DNA of 64,000 nucleotides, taken from positions 124,001 through 188,000 of the forward strand of contig JBBHKE010001581.1 of the NCBI GenBank assembly GCA_037447655.1, in the 5' to 3' direction. Shown in pieces: positions 14,001 to 25,290 of this stretch. The notes below the pieces were generated by a model. It searched no databases. It worked only from the letters and a program-made list of their open reading frames with translations, and had not been told where the DNA came from. The stretch's first letter is position 1; each line of letters starts with the position of its first letter. This DNA is from Zygnema cylindricum (lineage: Eukaryota > Streptophyta > Zygnematophyceae > Zygnematales > Zygnemataceae). Made by a program: the position numbers and the translations under genes.

Positions 14001-15793
14001 TCCCATTTTCATGGCTTTTTTACTGAGTTTCTATGTCTTATGTCGGATGATGGATGATCTTAATTAGGGGAATGATTGAAGCGTTGTCAGTTGAAACAAT
14101 TCTGATGATGCCTAGTGGGTGGTTCAAAATGACAGGGCGACAGTTTAGAAGGCCTGCCTTTAGAGACAGTGGAGGAGCTCGTGAGTCTTCATCAGGAGGC
14201 TTTGGCGAAACTCGCCTTCTTCAAGGCAGGCACCTGTTCTCAGACACAACAACCTGGTGAGGTGCAGAAAATTTGAGGGGAATATCGGTCTTAAAATAGC
14301 CGATATTCTTATAAAATCTCGCACATTTTTATTATTTAAAGATCGGTATAAAAGGGGCTGAAATTTTGTGAGGAAGATCAGCTATAAAAGAGCCCATGTT
14401 CCTGTAAATCGTGCACATTTTTATTATGTGTAGACCGAAAATCTGTTGGGGACAACTTGCCTTCTTCAAGGCAGGCACCTGTTCTCAGACACAACAACCT
14501 GGTGAGGCGCAGAAAATTTGAGGGAAATATCGGTCTTAAAACAGCCGATATTCTTATTCAATCTCGCACATTTTTATTATTTTAAGATCTGTATAAAAGG
14601 GGCTGAAATTTTGTGAGGAAGACCAGCTACAAAAGAGCCGATGTTCCTGTAAATCGTGCACATTTTAATTATGTTTAGACCAAAAATCTGTTGGGGAGAC
14701 CTCCTTTAAAGAGCGATGCTCCCATAAAAGCATGCATGTTTCTATTTTTTTTAAGATTGGTATAGAAGGTGCAGAAAGTTTGTGGCGGAGATCGGCTATA
14801 AAAGAGTCGATTTTCTCATAAAGCACATCGGTATAAAAGGCACAGAAAACATGTGGAGTAGATGGGCCTTTAAAAGCCGATATTCCCATAAAAGCCTGCA
14901 CATTTCTGTTACTTTTAGGATCGGTAGAGAAGGCACAGAAATTTGTGGGAAAGTTGGGCTTTTAAAGAGCCGATATCAAATCATGCACATTTTAATTGTT
15001 TTTAGGACTGGTATAAAAGGAGCACAAAAACTTAGGGGGAAGTGTAGTTGCTCAAGTTGTCTGAACAATAGCTTCAAACAGAGGGGGGGCTGCAGGTGAC
15101 AGAGCAGGAGAAGCATGAAGTGGAGTCTGGGTCAGAGGACAAAGCCGTACAACAGGGTATATGGGCTCATTTGGAGGAGTTCAAGGCATCTGCCTTATGT
15201 CGAGGGTGTTTTCAATCGCCAATTTCCACGGCTCTCTTGCCTTGTGGTCACGTTTGCTGTAAGCTTTGCCAACCGAGTCTTGTCTGGCTCCTGATTTCTT
15301 AGTGTTTTTTTGGTAATTTTTAACTGAGGTTTTGACTATATTTTTGGTTTGTGTAAAACTGGTGTGTTTGGAATTTGAGTGTTCAGCAGTCAGTCCTGAT
15401 GAAAAAAATCAAATAAAAACTAACAAGTGTATTTAAGTAGCGATAAAGAAAACAAGTGAACACTAGCACATGTATTTAACAGACATTAGAGGAGCCAAGG
15501 AAAACTAGCATGCAAATCAAACAGACATTATAAAAGAAAGTAAAGTAAAAACTAGCACGCGTACCAAACAAACATGATAAAAAAAAAGAAAAAGTAATAT
15601 CTGTGGAAGGAATAGAAATAGGTTGAATTAATTGACTGACACTGAACTTCTTTTTGTTTTTTAACTTCTCTTTGGTCGCGGGATTCTTCTTCCAGTATGT
15701 TTCGCGTGTGCCCAAACCGCCTCCAGCTGTCCAAAATGCCTCGCTCCTGCGACAGGATGTCAGGAAGTGCCCAATCCAGACGATCAAACATAA
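2035..15793 (+). CDS. Kinesin-7 motor protein with C-terminal RING finger (KIN-7D/MKRP type)
   Basis: Microtubule plus-end motor of the plant KIN-7 (CENP-E-like) family. Exons: 2035-2369, 3059-3156, 3757-3846, 4156-4208, 4384-4449, 4614-4667, 4890-4949, 5153-5234, 5977-6044, 6175-6234, 6678-6782, 8346-8450, 8565-8672, 8841-8984, 9182-9361, 9580-9735, 9962-10231, 10643-10789, 11370-11486, 11678-11728, 11854-11901, 12348-12656, 13169-13903, 14136-14256, 15082-15258, 15696-15793. Together they give 1,278 residues in one frame with GT-AG junctions. The motor domain (about 98-430) shows the P-loop [10 protein letters not shown], switch I SSRSH and switch II DLAGSE. The neck KSLIKKYQ is followed by long coiled coils. 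A RING finger at about 1227-1261 is C-x2-C-x11-C-x-H-x3-C-x2-C-x6-C-x2-C, as in Arabidopsis KIN-7D/MKRP proteins. The N-terminus is rich in Arg and Ser and poor in acidic residues, so organelle targeting is possible, as reported for MKRPs. The exon 24/25 junction is the least certain; acceptor 15096 is an alternative. Confidence 0.92.
14212..15060 (+). repeat. Intronic repeat cluster that duplicates an exon end
   Basis: The penultimate kinesin intron (14257-15081) is built from degenerate units containing CGGTATAAAAGG, GCCGATATTC and TGCACATTTTTATTAT. A first pair is offset by 245 bp. The second unit (from 14459) includes a near-perfect copy of the last ~45 nt of exon 24 with its donor site (CAACCTGGTGAGG). 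Later units (14750-15060) are shorter and more diverged. Confidence 0.8.
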
Positions 15794-16184
15794 ACGGTGT
15801 GTCTCACTTCAATAGACTATTTTGTATCTCTAATTCCAACAGGTTCTTTCTCATCAGGGGAATTTTTCTTTGCTTAAACAGACTGGCGATGTTAAGCTGA
15901 TATTGAAAGCAGCTGTAACTACTTGCCATTCGGATTGTAAATTTTGTAATATTAGGGAAAGAATTGAATTGTAATGCGAGGAATACCAGACCAGTTTGTT
16001 GTGGGGCACGTCTTTGGTCAATTATATCCATTATGGTGCTTATTGCGCACTCTTTTTAGCTAAAATACCGAGCTTTCTTTAAAAAAAAGTGATGGTAAAC
16101 TATTACATGGAAAATAAAAGAGGAAAAAAGGCAGAATGAAATTGAAAAATATTATACAAGCTCAAACAAGCAAGACATAAAAAC

Positions 16185-16639
16185 GTAATGTTATTGGCAA
16201 GAAACTTATCGCGATAAAACCGATATCGATAGTTATCGGTTATCGAAGGTGAGGGATTCTGATATATCACTCCGACACCAACAATTTCCTTATCGGCGAT
16301 AAATAGAAAAAAATATAGGACGTTATATAATAATACTTTATAATGTATTTTATTATATTACTGACTGTATATAGCGTGGCATGCCACGTATGTCAATCTG
16401 TTCGTACTCTGTGTAACCAGAGTTCAGTACGGACAGCTATCCGTATGACTGAACGGAATCAACCGTACAGTTATCGCCGATAGTTATCGGTACCGTTGGT
16501 ATGGCGATAAAAAACTGATATTACCGGTTTTTCATCGCGATAACACCGGTACCGATATATCGTGCCAATGTATCGATTATCGGTAAGCCAAAAAAGGGAC
16601 ATATCGGTTATCGGCAAAACCCTACCGATACACAGCACT
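16185..16639. mobile_element. Non-autonomous hAT-like element with TATCGGT subterminal repeats
   Basis: The 455-bp segment is flanked by the 8-bp direct repeat ATAAAAAC (16177-16184 and 16640-16647). Short imperfect inverted ends read TAATGTTAT and, on the other strand, TAGTGCTGT. Both flanks are packed with TATCGG/CCGATA words in both orientations. An 8-bp target duplication and many subterminal motifs are hAT hallmarks. No transposase frame is present. Confidence 0.6.
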
Positions 16640-19600
16640 ATAAAAACTCCTGAATAGAAAGGGCAAACAAAATGGCAAACTAAGGTCCGGAAAAGCAAAA
16701 CTAACAAAAGACCAATGTTATGACTAATTCACAGCACATATTTTTTGTTAGGCTTTATAATAGCTTAAAGCCCAGAATTAGATATCAAAGCCCTTTCAAC
16801 CATTCAAAAATGTTGACTAACACGAATGTGATATTGTGGTGGGGGATGTTGCTCAGTTTTTTGCAGGTTTTTATAATCGAAACTGTGAATACTATTACCA
16901 TGGACTTCGTTTCTTATTATTTTTGGTGGAAGGTCTAGGTTAACTCCTCGACAGCTTTTTAGCCCTCATAATCATAATTCTTTATCCAATTTGTGCCTCT
17001 TGGTAGGCCATTTGAAATTTCAAAGTTACCAAACAATAAGTGTCATCGAAGACGCGATTTTTTGTTACTTCACATAAATTTTGGGACAAGTAGGATTTAT
17101 AGGATGGTCTTACCAACACAGTGGAGGGGAACTGTTGTGTATCGAGGTTGATCCGTGGGTCCAAGAACATGCTGATGATGGTTGTGCTTCTGATACTCGG
17201 CAGTTGACTTTACTGCAAACTCACATAGCTGCAATTGTTTTTATCGAATAGTTCGAGTCAGCTTATTATTTCATCAATCTGCACTCTCAACGAGATACTG
17301 TTTTGTGAACTGGAATAAATCTGAAACGTTTTTAGCTCCAGATGTGTCATAGACATGATTATAACGATCATTTCTCAAGAAAGAAGGAAGAAAAAACCAA
17401 TTACTTCATAAAAGTAGAAGAGTAAATATACGAAAAAGTGGGGAGTTCCTCGACCAATAGGTTGCTTCCTTGAATGTCCTAAAAAACAGTATTAACTGTA
17501 ATTATTGGGGAATACAAATTTTTTCATAGATTGAATTAAGTCAATTAACAAGAGAGATCAATGGGACACCCATTAAACAAAAAAACCTTAAATACGAAGA
17601 AACATGAAATAATGTGCCAACACCCAATTCAAAAAATTATACGATAAATTGAAATTGAAAGTTGAATGTAAAAATCGAGATCGAAAATTGAAATTGAGAA
17701 CAGTAAGAGATCATCGCAAGAGAAATTTATAAGTGAAGTGTGGAACTGCATGAATTTTTTTTTCAAAAATGCTTGGCAACAAAATACACATTAATTGTGG
17801 TGAGATGCGTAAACTGACCTGAGAGCTTTAAAAATGGGGTGTTGAGTTCCTGAAGTGTATAGTAACTGATGTCAATAAAGTATAATATAATAGAACAGAA
17901 ACGAATGGAATAAAATGGATTTGAATACGAATTGAATACGAATTTAATTGAGTAAAGTAGACTAAAAAAGAATAGAATGTCTTTATCTGAAATGAAGCTC
18001 GTTTGGAAAAGAAAGAACAAATAAAAGTATGGATTCCTTTTAAGGATGATTAACAAAACAAAAAATTATGTATTCCCTTCAGAAAAACTTGTAAAAGAAT
18101 AATTCAAAGAAATTTTACACATTAAACCAAATATCAGAATTAGGTGTTTCAGAAAAAACTGAAAAAGAGAAGTATAACAAAGAACAAGAGAAAAGTAAAA
18201 TTCATCTTCACAAATAAAGAAGTACAAGTGCAGAAAGGACAAAATAAGAATTAACATATAAAAATAAATGTAGTATAAGCCTATTTTTGAAAAAAACTAC
18301 ACGATAGCTATAGCGTAATGCAGAAAACATCGCCATATAATATCATCGTGTTCTTCATAAATTTTTACACCAAACTAGTACTAGTAAAATTTGAATGAAA
18401 ACTAGTAGAAGTTTAAATTGTGTCAGGGCATAAAACACTTTTCCTCAATTGTTGGGGTTTTAGTTAAGTTTGAAACACTAATCCAAAATTCAGACGAAAA
18501 AATGGTAAATTCACCTACATCACGCCTCCTGCTCCAGGCAGATCCTGCACCAAAAATTATAAAAAATCAGAAACTGTTCAAACTAGCTTTTAAACTATCC
18601 CTCACTGGATTTCATAATTATACACAATCAGAAACTGATAAGTGAATATAACCGAAATTTCATAGATAGACAAAATCAAAAAGTGCTAATCACACATGAC
18701 CGAATTTTTATAGACACATCAAAGATTGTTAACTGTTAAAATTAAACAGAATTTCATAAATAGGAAAATATGGTACTGATAAATGAGAAGAAAGCCATCT
18801 AAAGAAGTTTATTAACTCAATAAATTCAATCATCCCTCAATTTTTTTTTCAAAAAATCCAAAAAACATTTAAAAACAGACACAAAAATATCTGCAAAACT
18901 AGAGCGACTTCACATTTTTTTACAATTAAGAAAAAAAACACGGGCCAAAAAAAGGAGAAAAAATTAGACATAGGTCAAAAGACAAAGGCAGCAATTTTTT
19001 ATTCAAAGCTTAAGCAAAAAATGAGGATTGAGTATTGAAGTTTTGAAAATTGAAGCATTGAGAATTGAAGTTTTGATACTCCAATTTTCATTATCGGATG
19101 TACGACATGATGTTGTAAAATAGTACATCGTACAAATGGAGTAGAGTATTTGTTTTAAGCAATGAACTCTCAGTGAGTCATCTGTGAGAGAGGGCGATGA
19201 GATGATCTCGTCTCTGAGGCAGCGATGACCACCGACGAAGTAGTATCACTTCTATTATGTCAAACGGCGTCACAATATTCCACGCGTCAGTCGGAGAAAG
19301 CGAAACTCTAAAAGGTATCCGTGCGACCTAATCTGAAGCATCGGTTATATCCTACGATCAAAAATCAGCGCGGATTTGACGGACAGACCAAATGAAAATC
19401 GATTGTCGGCGTATAAACATTTTATTGGTGTAGGAGAAAGTCGGTGGTAAATATATCACCAGGTACATTCTGTCGTAATAGTTAAAGTAAAACCGTTCAG
19501 CTTTAATAGTTTAGGGACAAACCAGGGATTTCCACGGCAGAGAATTGTATTTAGGATTAAATATACAAGGTAGTAAAACCGGACAGTACAATAGTGTACC

Positions 19601-21430
19601 TACAGTGATCCTATTGGTAATTATGTAGTTAGATAGGCGTAAATGTATAAATTAGGAATTAGGGTAGGGTTCCATTAGGGGAAAAATGTCGTTGTTTACT
19701 GGAAGCCGTACTTTTTCGTACAGTGCCGTACCAAAAAAAAAATGTCAGAAAAACAAGCCTACTGAATGAGGGATTTTATTCTCCACGTTTATGGGCGAAA
19801 ACGTGGACCGTTGGATGCATAATCGGATACGACATCGGCTGACACTTCCAGTTCGCAACAAGTGACCCGGAGTAGGTCAATACTTAGATCCTGAACGAAT
19901 AGCATCGTGCCTCGTGGAAAAATGAACAAATATCCACGAGGACCGCGCGACTAGGTGGGTACAAGTCGCATATGACACGTGCCTTCCGCCAGGGAGGATG
20001 CGAGGACACTGGAAGCCGCAAAAAAATATTTGACAAAGAATATTGTTTCATGCTTTTGTTGCCATCCACTAACCATTCTGACATTTTCGCACGCTTTTAC
20101 AAATCTTAAGTTTCGTCAGCCAGTACAAATTTTATTCAATACGTCGTACGAGTCACTTTTTGCCTTCGCTGGTACAAATATGTGGTCACAATTTGTTGTC
20201 AGAGAATCTTTGAATATTACCAGAATTATATTCATCTATTACGTGGACCAATAAAAGTATGCCACGAAAATAAAATGTCGGTTACTGACTCGACACAATG
20301 GAACGATGGCTTCAGTAAACGAATTTTTGACGTTTACTGAGACCGCCTAATGGAACAACGCTTTGAGTCGATGTTCCATCACATAGACTCTGTAAACCAC
20401 GTGTTCTAAATTGACTAGCGCCACGCAAGCTACGATCCGATAGGGAATACCTTTCAAATTTTTAGCACTGACAAACTTAACTTCAAATCTTCTTTTGCGT
20501 ACCATGTACCTGCGTACGAAATCATCATACGACATAGCTTTTATACTTTTTGCATACGCCAGTTTGTACGCCAGCTCATTTTTTAGGGTTTATGTTTTCG
20601 AACATAACGAAGGTCCTTTGAGAGAAATAGTGTGACAAACAAAATTTATCGAAAATAGCGTGACGGGGGAATGTTACGAAATTTCGTTTTTATTTTCGGT
20701 TGTATTTTGGAAAGCGCGTGTCATGTGCAATTCTTAAGATTTTTCGTTGGTTTTCCATCATGACATGTAGCTTAATCGTCCAGCGTGTCAAGAAATTTTA
20801 TTTTCTGTATGTGCCAACCCACCTCCTCGAGGTGGGTTGACATTACAGAGAAAAATGAAGCGAACTCCTCGCAGATGAGCATCCAACGGCCAATGTTACC
20901 TCCAAGACCCACGGAGAGTATCGGCAAGATTCTCTGTAATGTTGTTTTTCGTATAAAAATAAAATAGGCAGTACGTTTTGGTTCGGAGAGTCGCGGATTT
21001 TGTAAACTACGCCACTTTTCGCCTGATGGAACGTCACCCTTACTCTAATTCGGTCGCTTGAAATTTCGACTCTATCACATGAAATAGAGTAAATGATTCT
21101 AATTTTTTCATTATTTTATTTAAGGTAAAGTTTAATTAGCGTTTTTTATTATAATATAGGTTCGTTTTGAATAGTGTGGAGTACGGACGACCTCCGACCG
21201 TGCAAAATTGTACTTTATTAAGTAAAAAAGTACAAATAATGATGTAATACATGTCGTTGTCATGTAACTGCGTTTTAACAAACCGCGTAGTGCAAACGTC
21301 ATAGTGACGATAAACTATACGTTTTGCCAAATTATGTACGAATACCAAATTTACAGTAGAGGATATTAGCATGCAAAATTAGAGTACTTAAATAAACTAG
21401 AGTAAACTTCATAGTTGAAACAACTCTATC
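16640..21430. other. AT-rich intergenic sequence, nothing recognised
   Basis: Long A/T-rich runs with many short stops in all frames. The only notable structure is a strong hairpin at 20815-20839. I see no gene, RNA gene or well-formed element. Confidence 0.6.
20815..20839. repeat. Perfect 11-bp-stem hairpin
   Basis: CAACCCACCTC, a CTC loop, then GAGGTGGGTTG form a perfect stem. Imperfect pairing continues outward (TCTGTATGTG against ACATTACAGA, then A/T-rich arms). It could be a small foldback or a hairpin-RNA source. No host gene is evident. Confidence 0.6.
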
Positions 21431-21527
21431 ACACAAATTAGCGTTCATTACTCTAATTTTTTTTTTAGTTTTTGTACTCTAATTTTTTCATTACTCTAAT
21501 TAGTAATTACGATTCGCGGTGTACAAT
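21430..21527. mobile_element. Short CTCTAAT-rich MITE relic (CACYGTG family, subtype 2)
   Basis: The segment has repeated ACTCTAATTTTTT words and ends in TACGATTCGCGGTGTA, the family terminus. It abuts the next MITE copy. The left end is not resolved. Confidence 0.4.
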
Positions 21528-21530
21528 ACA

Positions 21531-21747
21531 ACTTGAATCGCTATTAGGGTTACTAACTTTTTAGCCACTTAAAACATATGTTCTTCGTACACACTTGTCC
21601 GATTTTCAATTTGAGACCGCCAATCGGAAGCTGAGAATCGTATCTTTCAATCGCAACCGTTAGATGTACAGTCGGACAAAAGTGTACCGAGAAAAGATGT
21701 TTTAAGTGGCGAAAAAAATATTAACACTATTAGCGATTCACGGTGTA
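21531..21747. mobile_element. MITE, CACYGTG family, copy 3
   Basis: The element runs from GAATCGCTATTAGGGTTA to TAGCGATTCACGGTGTA. Internal arms are GCCACTTAAAACATATG and its partner GATGTTTTAAGTGGCG, so it can fold almost end to end. About 217 bp, no coding capacity. Confidence 0.75.
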
Positions 21748-21798
21748 GTTTATTTTCATTTTATTGTACGGATGAAATTCCAAACGATCTAAAAACAT

Positions 21799-21990
21799 AG
21801 ATGTCCTATTCGTACGGATTTGAATTTTTTTCCGATTACTACGTAGTATTCGCTTGTTTCGTAAAATTCGTAAAATGCGTATGTCACACACTGTACGAAA
21901 AATGTACGGAAAAAAAAAACGATGGTTCATTTGCGCGCGTATTTTTTATGTCCTCCACTCCGTCATCAGAAAGAAGCCGTCGTTAGAGAC
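21799..21990. repeat. Direct repeat, copy 1 (partner at 22793-22990)
   Basis: Begins AGATGTCCTATTCGTACGG and runs through CGATTACTACGTAGTATTCG to a GACGCCATAAATTCCGCCGC tail. The same order recurs 994 bp downstream with few differences, so a segment of about 190 bp was copied. Confidence 0.75.
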
Positions 21991-22014
21991 GCCATAAATT
22001 CCGCCGCTTGCCGT

Positions 22015-22234
22015 TACACTGTGCATCGCCATTAGGGTTAATAATTTTTTCGTCATTTAAAACTTTATTTCTACATGCACGTTTTTCCGACAGTTAATCG
22101 GACGGTCGCTATTGAAATATAAGATGCCCACCTCTAAACTGGCGGTCTCCAATCGAAAATCGGACAAGTGTGTACGGAAAAAAGGTGTTTTAAGTGAAGA
22201 AAAAAACAATAACGCTAATAGCGATCCACGTTGT
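22015..22234. mobile_element. MITE, CACYGTG family, copy 4
   Basis: The left end is TA-CACTGTGCATCGCC and the right end is AGCGATCCACGTTG-TA, consistent with insertion at a TA dinucleotide. Internal arms match the other copies (TCATTTAAAAC and GTGTTTTAAGTGA). Confidence 0.7.
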
Positions 22235-22792
22235 AGTTCGTTGCACTTTTAAAAAGTACAATAATGCTTCATATGCGCGCGCGTACTTTTATCTGAGCGG
22301 TGATCGGCGGAATTTATGGCGTCTCCAACGGGCGGATTCCTTCTGAAGACGTGGAGGACATAAAAATACCCGCGCGTAAATGAAGCAAGACGGCTGAAAG
22401 AAGCTGCCCGTTGGAGACGCCATAAATTCCGCCGCGCGGCGCTAGTTCGTTGCACATTTCAAAGACGCCGTAAATTCCATCGCTCGCCGCTCAGATAAAA
22501 ATAAGCGCGCGAGACGCCATAAATTCCGCCGCTCGCCGCTAGTTCGTTGCACGCTTCAGTTTTTAGGGTTTTGAATATTTAAATATTAAAATTTGAAAAG
22601 TAAAAAAAAAGTACGAATTTTACTACGAATTTTATAAAGCTGAAAATTGTTTTATGCGCACGGAACGTAGTATTTGTTAGTTTACTCGGTGCGTTTTATG
22701 CGCATAGGACATCTATGTCTAAAAATAATAAAAAGAAAAAGCGCCGACAAATCACAAAGGACAAAAGAAATCAAAGGGAGCGTCACAAGGAT

Positions 22793-22990
22793 AGATGTCC
22801 TATTCGTACGGATTTGGACTTTTTTCCGATTACTACGTAGTATTCGCTTGTTTCGTACAATTCGTAAAATTCGTATGTCACATAATGTACGGAAACTGTA
22901 CGGACATTAAAAAAAAAAACATTGCGCGCGCGCGTACTCTGTTTTCAGAAGGAAGCCGCCGTTGGAGACGCCGTAAATTCCGCTGCTCAC
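22793..22990. repeat. Direct repeat, copy 2 (partner at 21799-21990)
   Basis: Second copy of the AGATGTCCTATTCGTACGG segment, ending in GGAGACGCCGTAAATTCCGC. It leads directly into the 49-bp tandem array, which uses the same ATTTATGGCGTCTC word in the opposite orientation. Confidence 0.75.
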
Positions 22991-23029
22991 CGCTTATTCA
23001 GTTTTGCTTCATTTGTGCGCGCGTATTTT

Positions 23030-23265
23030 TATCTGAGCGGCGAGCCGCGGAATTTATGGCGTCTCGCACGCGTATTTTTAAATTAAATGCGAGCCGGGGA
23101 ATTTATGGCGTCTCGCACGCGTATTTTTATCTGAGCGGCGAGTCGCGGAATTTATGGCGTCTCGCACGCGTATTTTTATCTTAGCGGCGAGCCGCGGAAT
23201 TTATGGCGTCTCGCACGCGTATTTTTATTATAGCGGCGAGTCACGGAATTTATGGCGTCTCGCAT
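23030..23265. repeat. 49-bp tandem array, about five units
   Basis: The word AATTTATGGCGTCTCGCA begins at 23051, 23100, 23149, 23198 and 23247, an exact 49-bp period. Each unit also holds GCACGCGTATTTTTAT and a GCGGCGAG box. Inverted versions (AGACGCCATAAATTCCGCC) lie at 22410-22540. The period is not a multiple of three, so repeated peptides read across it are artefacts. Confidence 0.85.
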
Positions 23266-23378
23266 GTTGGAGGAATGTCCACTTTGGACTCCACACGTGT
23301 GTATCGCAAAAAATGCTGGTTCCGTCAGTGCGCCGTTCATTGCCGTAAATTCGGTTTCAGGCGTTTGCATGCACAATC

Positions 23379-23451
23379 GGCCGGGTAGCTCAGTTGGTAG
23401 AGCTAGTGTATGCCTAACACAAGGTCCCGGGTTCGATCCCCGACTTGACCA
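23379..23451 (+). repeat. tRNA-like sequence, probable SINE head or tRNA pseudogene
   Basis: The 73 nt can be laid out exactly as a cloverleaf: 7-nt acceptor arm, GCTC/GAGC D-stem, 5+7+5 anticodon arm, 5-nt variable loop and TTCGATC T-loop. Pol III box A (TAGCTCAGTTGG) and box B (GGTTCGATCC) are intact. Mismatches occur in the acceptor, anticodon and T stems, and the anticodon loop ATGCCTA has a pyrimidine at position 37. A genuine tRNA is therefore unlikely; a tRNA-derived SINE is the better explanation. Confidence 0.55.
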
Positions 23452-24051
23452 TTTAACCAAAGTTTTCACTTTGGCGCCCATGCGATGTGTTGAATATCGC
23501 CGATCCTCAATAATTAAGAGTAATAATCTGCCAATTCTGCACAAAGAAGAATGAGTTAACATGTCAAGAGAACCATTCACACGAACATTTTGGGAACTTT
23601 TCAGTTTGCTTGGGACTTAGACTTTAACTAGTAGTACAACCGATTGTGCCCGGTTTGTTGTTACCAAGAAAATTTGTTAACATTTTTTTGAGTTGCGTTT
23701 TTTTGGAAGCCTTTTAGCTTATTCATAGGTCCTCTCGTGAAAATATGCACTGATATCAGATGCAGTCTCACTTCTCTCACTCTTTTTCACCCTCCCTTTG
23801 TTTCTTCATATTTTTCTTGCCTCAATTTTATCTCTATTTTTTTCTTTTATCTCTCGCTCTTTCTCCCTCTATTTGTACTTCACCCTTATTTTTTTTAGCT
23901 CTCTGCTTTTATAGCTCTTTTGTTTTGTAGTCATACTGTAGTAAGAACTTTATTTGACTTGTTGTCTATAGAATGTGTTCCGTCAATTTTTTTCAAGTAA
24001 GTTTTGTTGAAATCGGCTGATTTTGAGTTCTGTTTTTGTTTGTTTCTGCAG

Positions 24052-24164
24052 TTCTCACACCTGTCATGGTTTCAGACTGACCGAAAGTCAATAGGTGTGG
24101 GAGAATTCAACTACTCACTCGTGTCTGATATTAAGAAGACCATGAAAAAGCCATGGTTGATGAG
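24052..24164 (+). other. Isolated exon-like segment
   Basis: A 113-nt open stretch is bounded by a good acceptor (TTTGTTTCTGCAG) and donor (GAG-GTACGT). It reads, in part, [17 protein letters not shown]. No flanking exons are found on either side within several kilobases. It may be a gene relic, part of an unrecognised gene, or chance. Confidence 0.25.
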
Positions 24165-25024
24165 GTACGTCATAAACAATACTATAGCCCCATTGATTCG
24201 ATTGTTTACAAATGTAATGGCAATAATCATGTTCCCTTGTTGTCTTAAGAAAATGGTTTGTGCAATTGAAAGCTCAGTTAAAATTGCGAAATAAAGCGAA
24301 ATGCTATATGCGGCCTCCCTGTAATATATGTGTATTGTAGTTGGATCGCTGCATATAGTGTTTCCAATTGTTATAGGACATTTTGAACTATGATGAAAAG
24401 CGCATTCATACAACTATACTTACGCTTATCTATTTAAATTCTAAACTCTACATTCAAACTTTATAGCTCCACAAGGTATGCACTCCTTTGTATGTGAAAA
24501 AATATTCCTTTCTTCATCTCACAAAGCACATCTCATTTTGATTTTTTTTCTCTTTTCAATTTCATTTTTTGTAAAATTTTCACTTGAAAAGGTACATTTA
24601 TGTACGGTCTGACATCGACCGTACACCATACTATTTAGATATTATTGTACTTTCATTGTTTACGCTATTTTGTACGGAACCATAATTAACGTCAAGGTAA
24701 AATAAAAATCATGTATCCTATTTGAGGAAAAAAATCAAAATTTTAATAACCCAAATTAGAGTTGTTGACACTAATAACGATTCGCTGTGTAGCGTAGAGT
24801 AGGCAATCTGTATGTGTGTGCGTTGTGCACACTCTTGTACGGACGTTCTAATTTGACGTATGAACATAGTACAGCGCACGCCGCCAGATGAAATGTTTAG
24901 TGAACTGACATTGCGTAGGATGACATTCCGAGGGAAAGAAAACCAGGAATATTTTTTTTTATCGTCCCATACTACTTGGTTGGTCAATTGGAGGCTTTAT
25001 TTAGTGTGGCCTTCAAAATTGTAT

Positions 25025-25290
25025 ACCTAATATGATAGGTTGTCTTATCGTAAGTTGTGTTATGTGATCTTCTTATATCGCTACTTTTATCAGCGACCGT
25101 CCGATCGTCTAAATCTGACGGTTTGAATAAAAAATACCTCAAAACTCACCGATTTTTTTTTTCCAAATGTTTTTCCAAAATTTAGACATGACGCTTAATT
25201 CTCTATCAATCGATGTGCAACTCAACCCTTCTTTTACATACAATAGGCATATTGTATGGGCCTACTTTCACCTACTTTTGAACTATGATT
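25025..25290. repeat. Diverged relative of the 89-354 inverted-repeat element
   Basis: It shares TTATCGTAAGTTGTGTTATG, GACCGTCCGATCGTC and the right-end block GTATGGGCCTACTTTCACC then CTACTTTTGAACTATG with the element at 89-354, in the same order. The left terminal repeat is not recognisable. Confidence 0.65.

Noticed and set aside
23030-23265. CRISPR-like array
   Set aside because: The repeats are contiguous 49-bp units with no unique spacers, and the genome is eukaryotic.
22795-23348. Repeated peptide resembling SRNLWRLAHAYFY in two or three frames
   Set aside because: It arises from the 49-bp tandem DNA repeat; 49 is not a multiple of three, so the peptide moves between frames.
23379-23451. 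Functional tRNA-Gly(GCC)
   Set aside because: Layout is correct, but mismatches in the acceptor, anticodon and T stems and a pyrimidine at position 37 argue against function.
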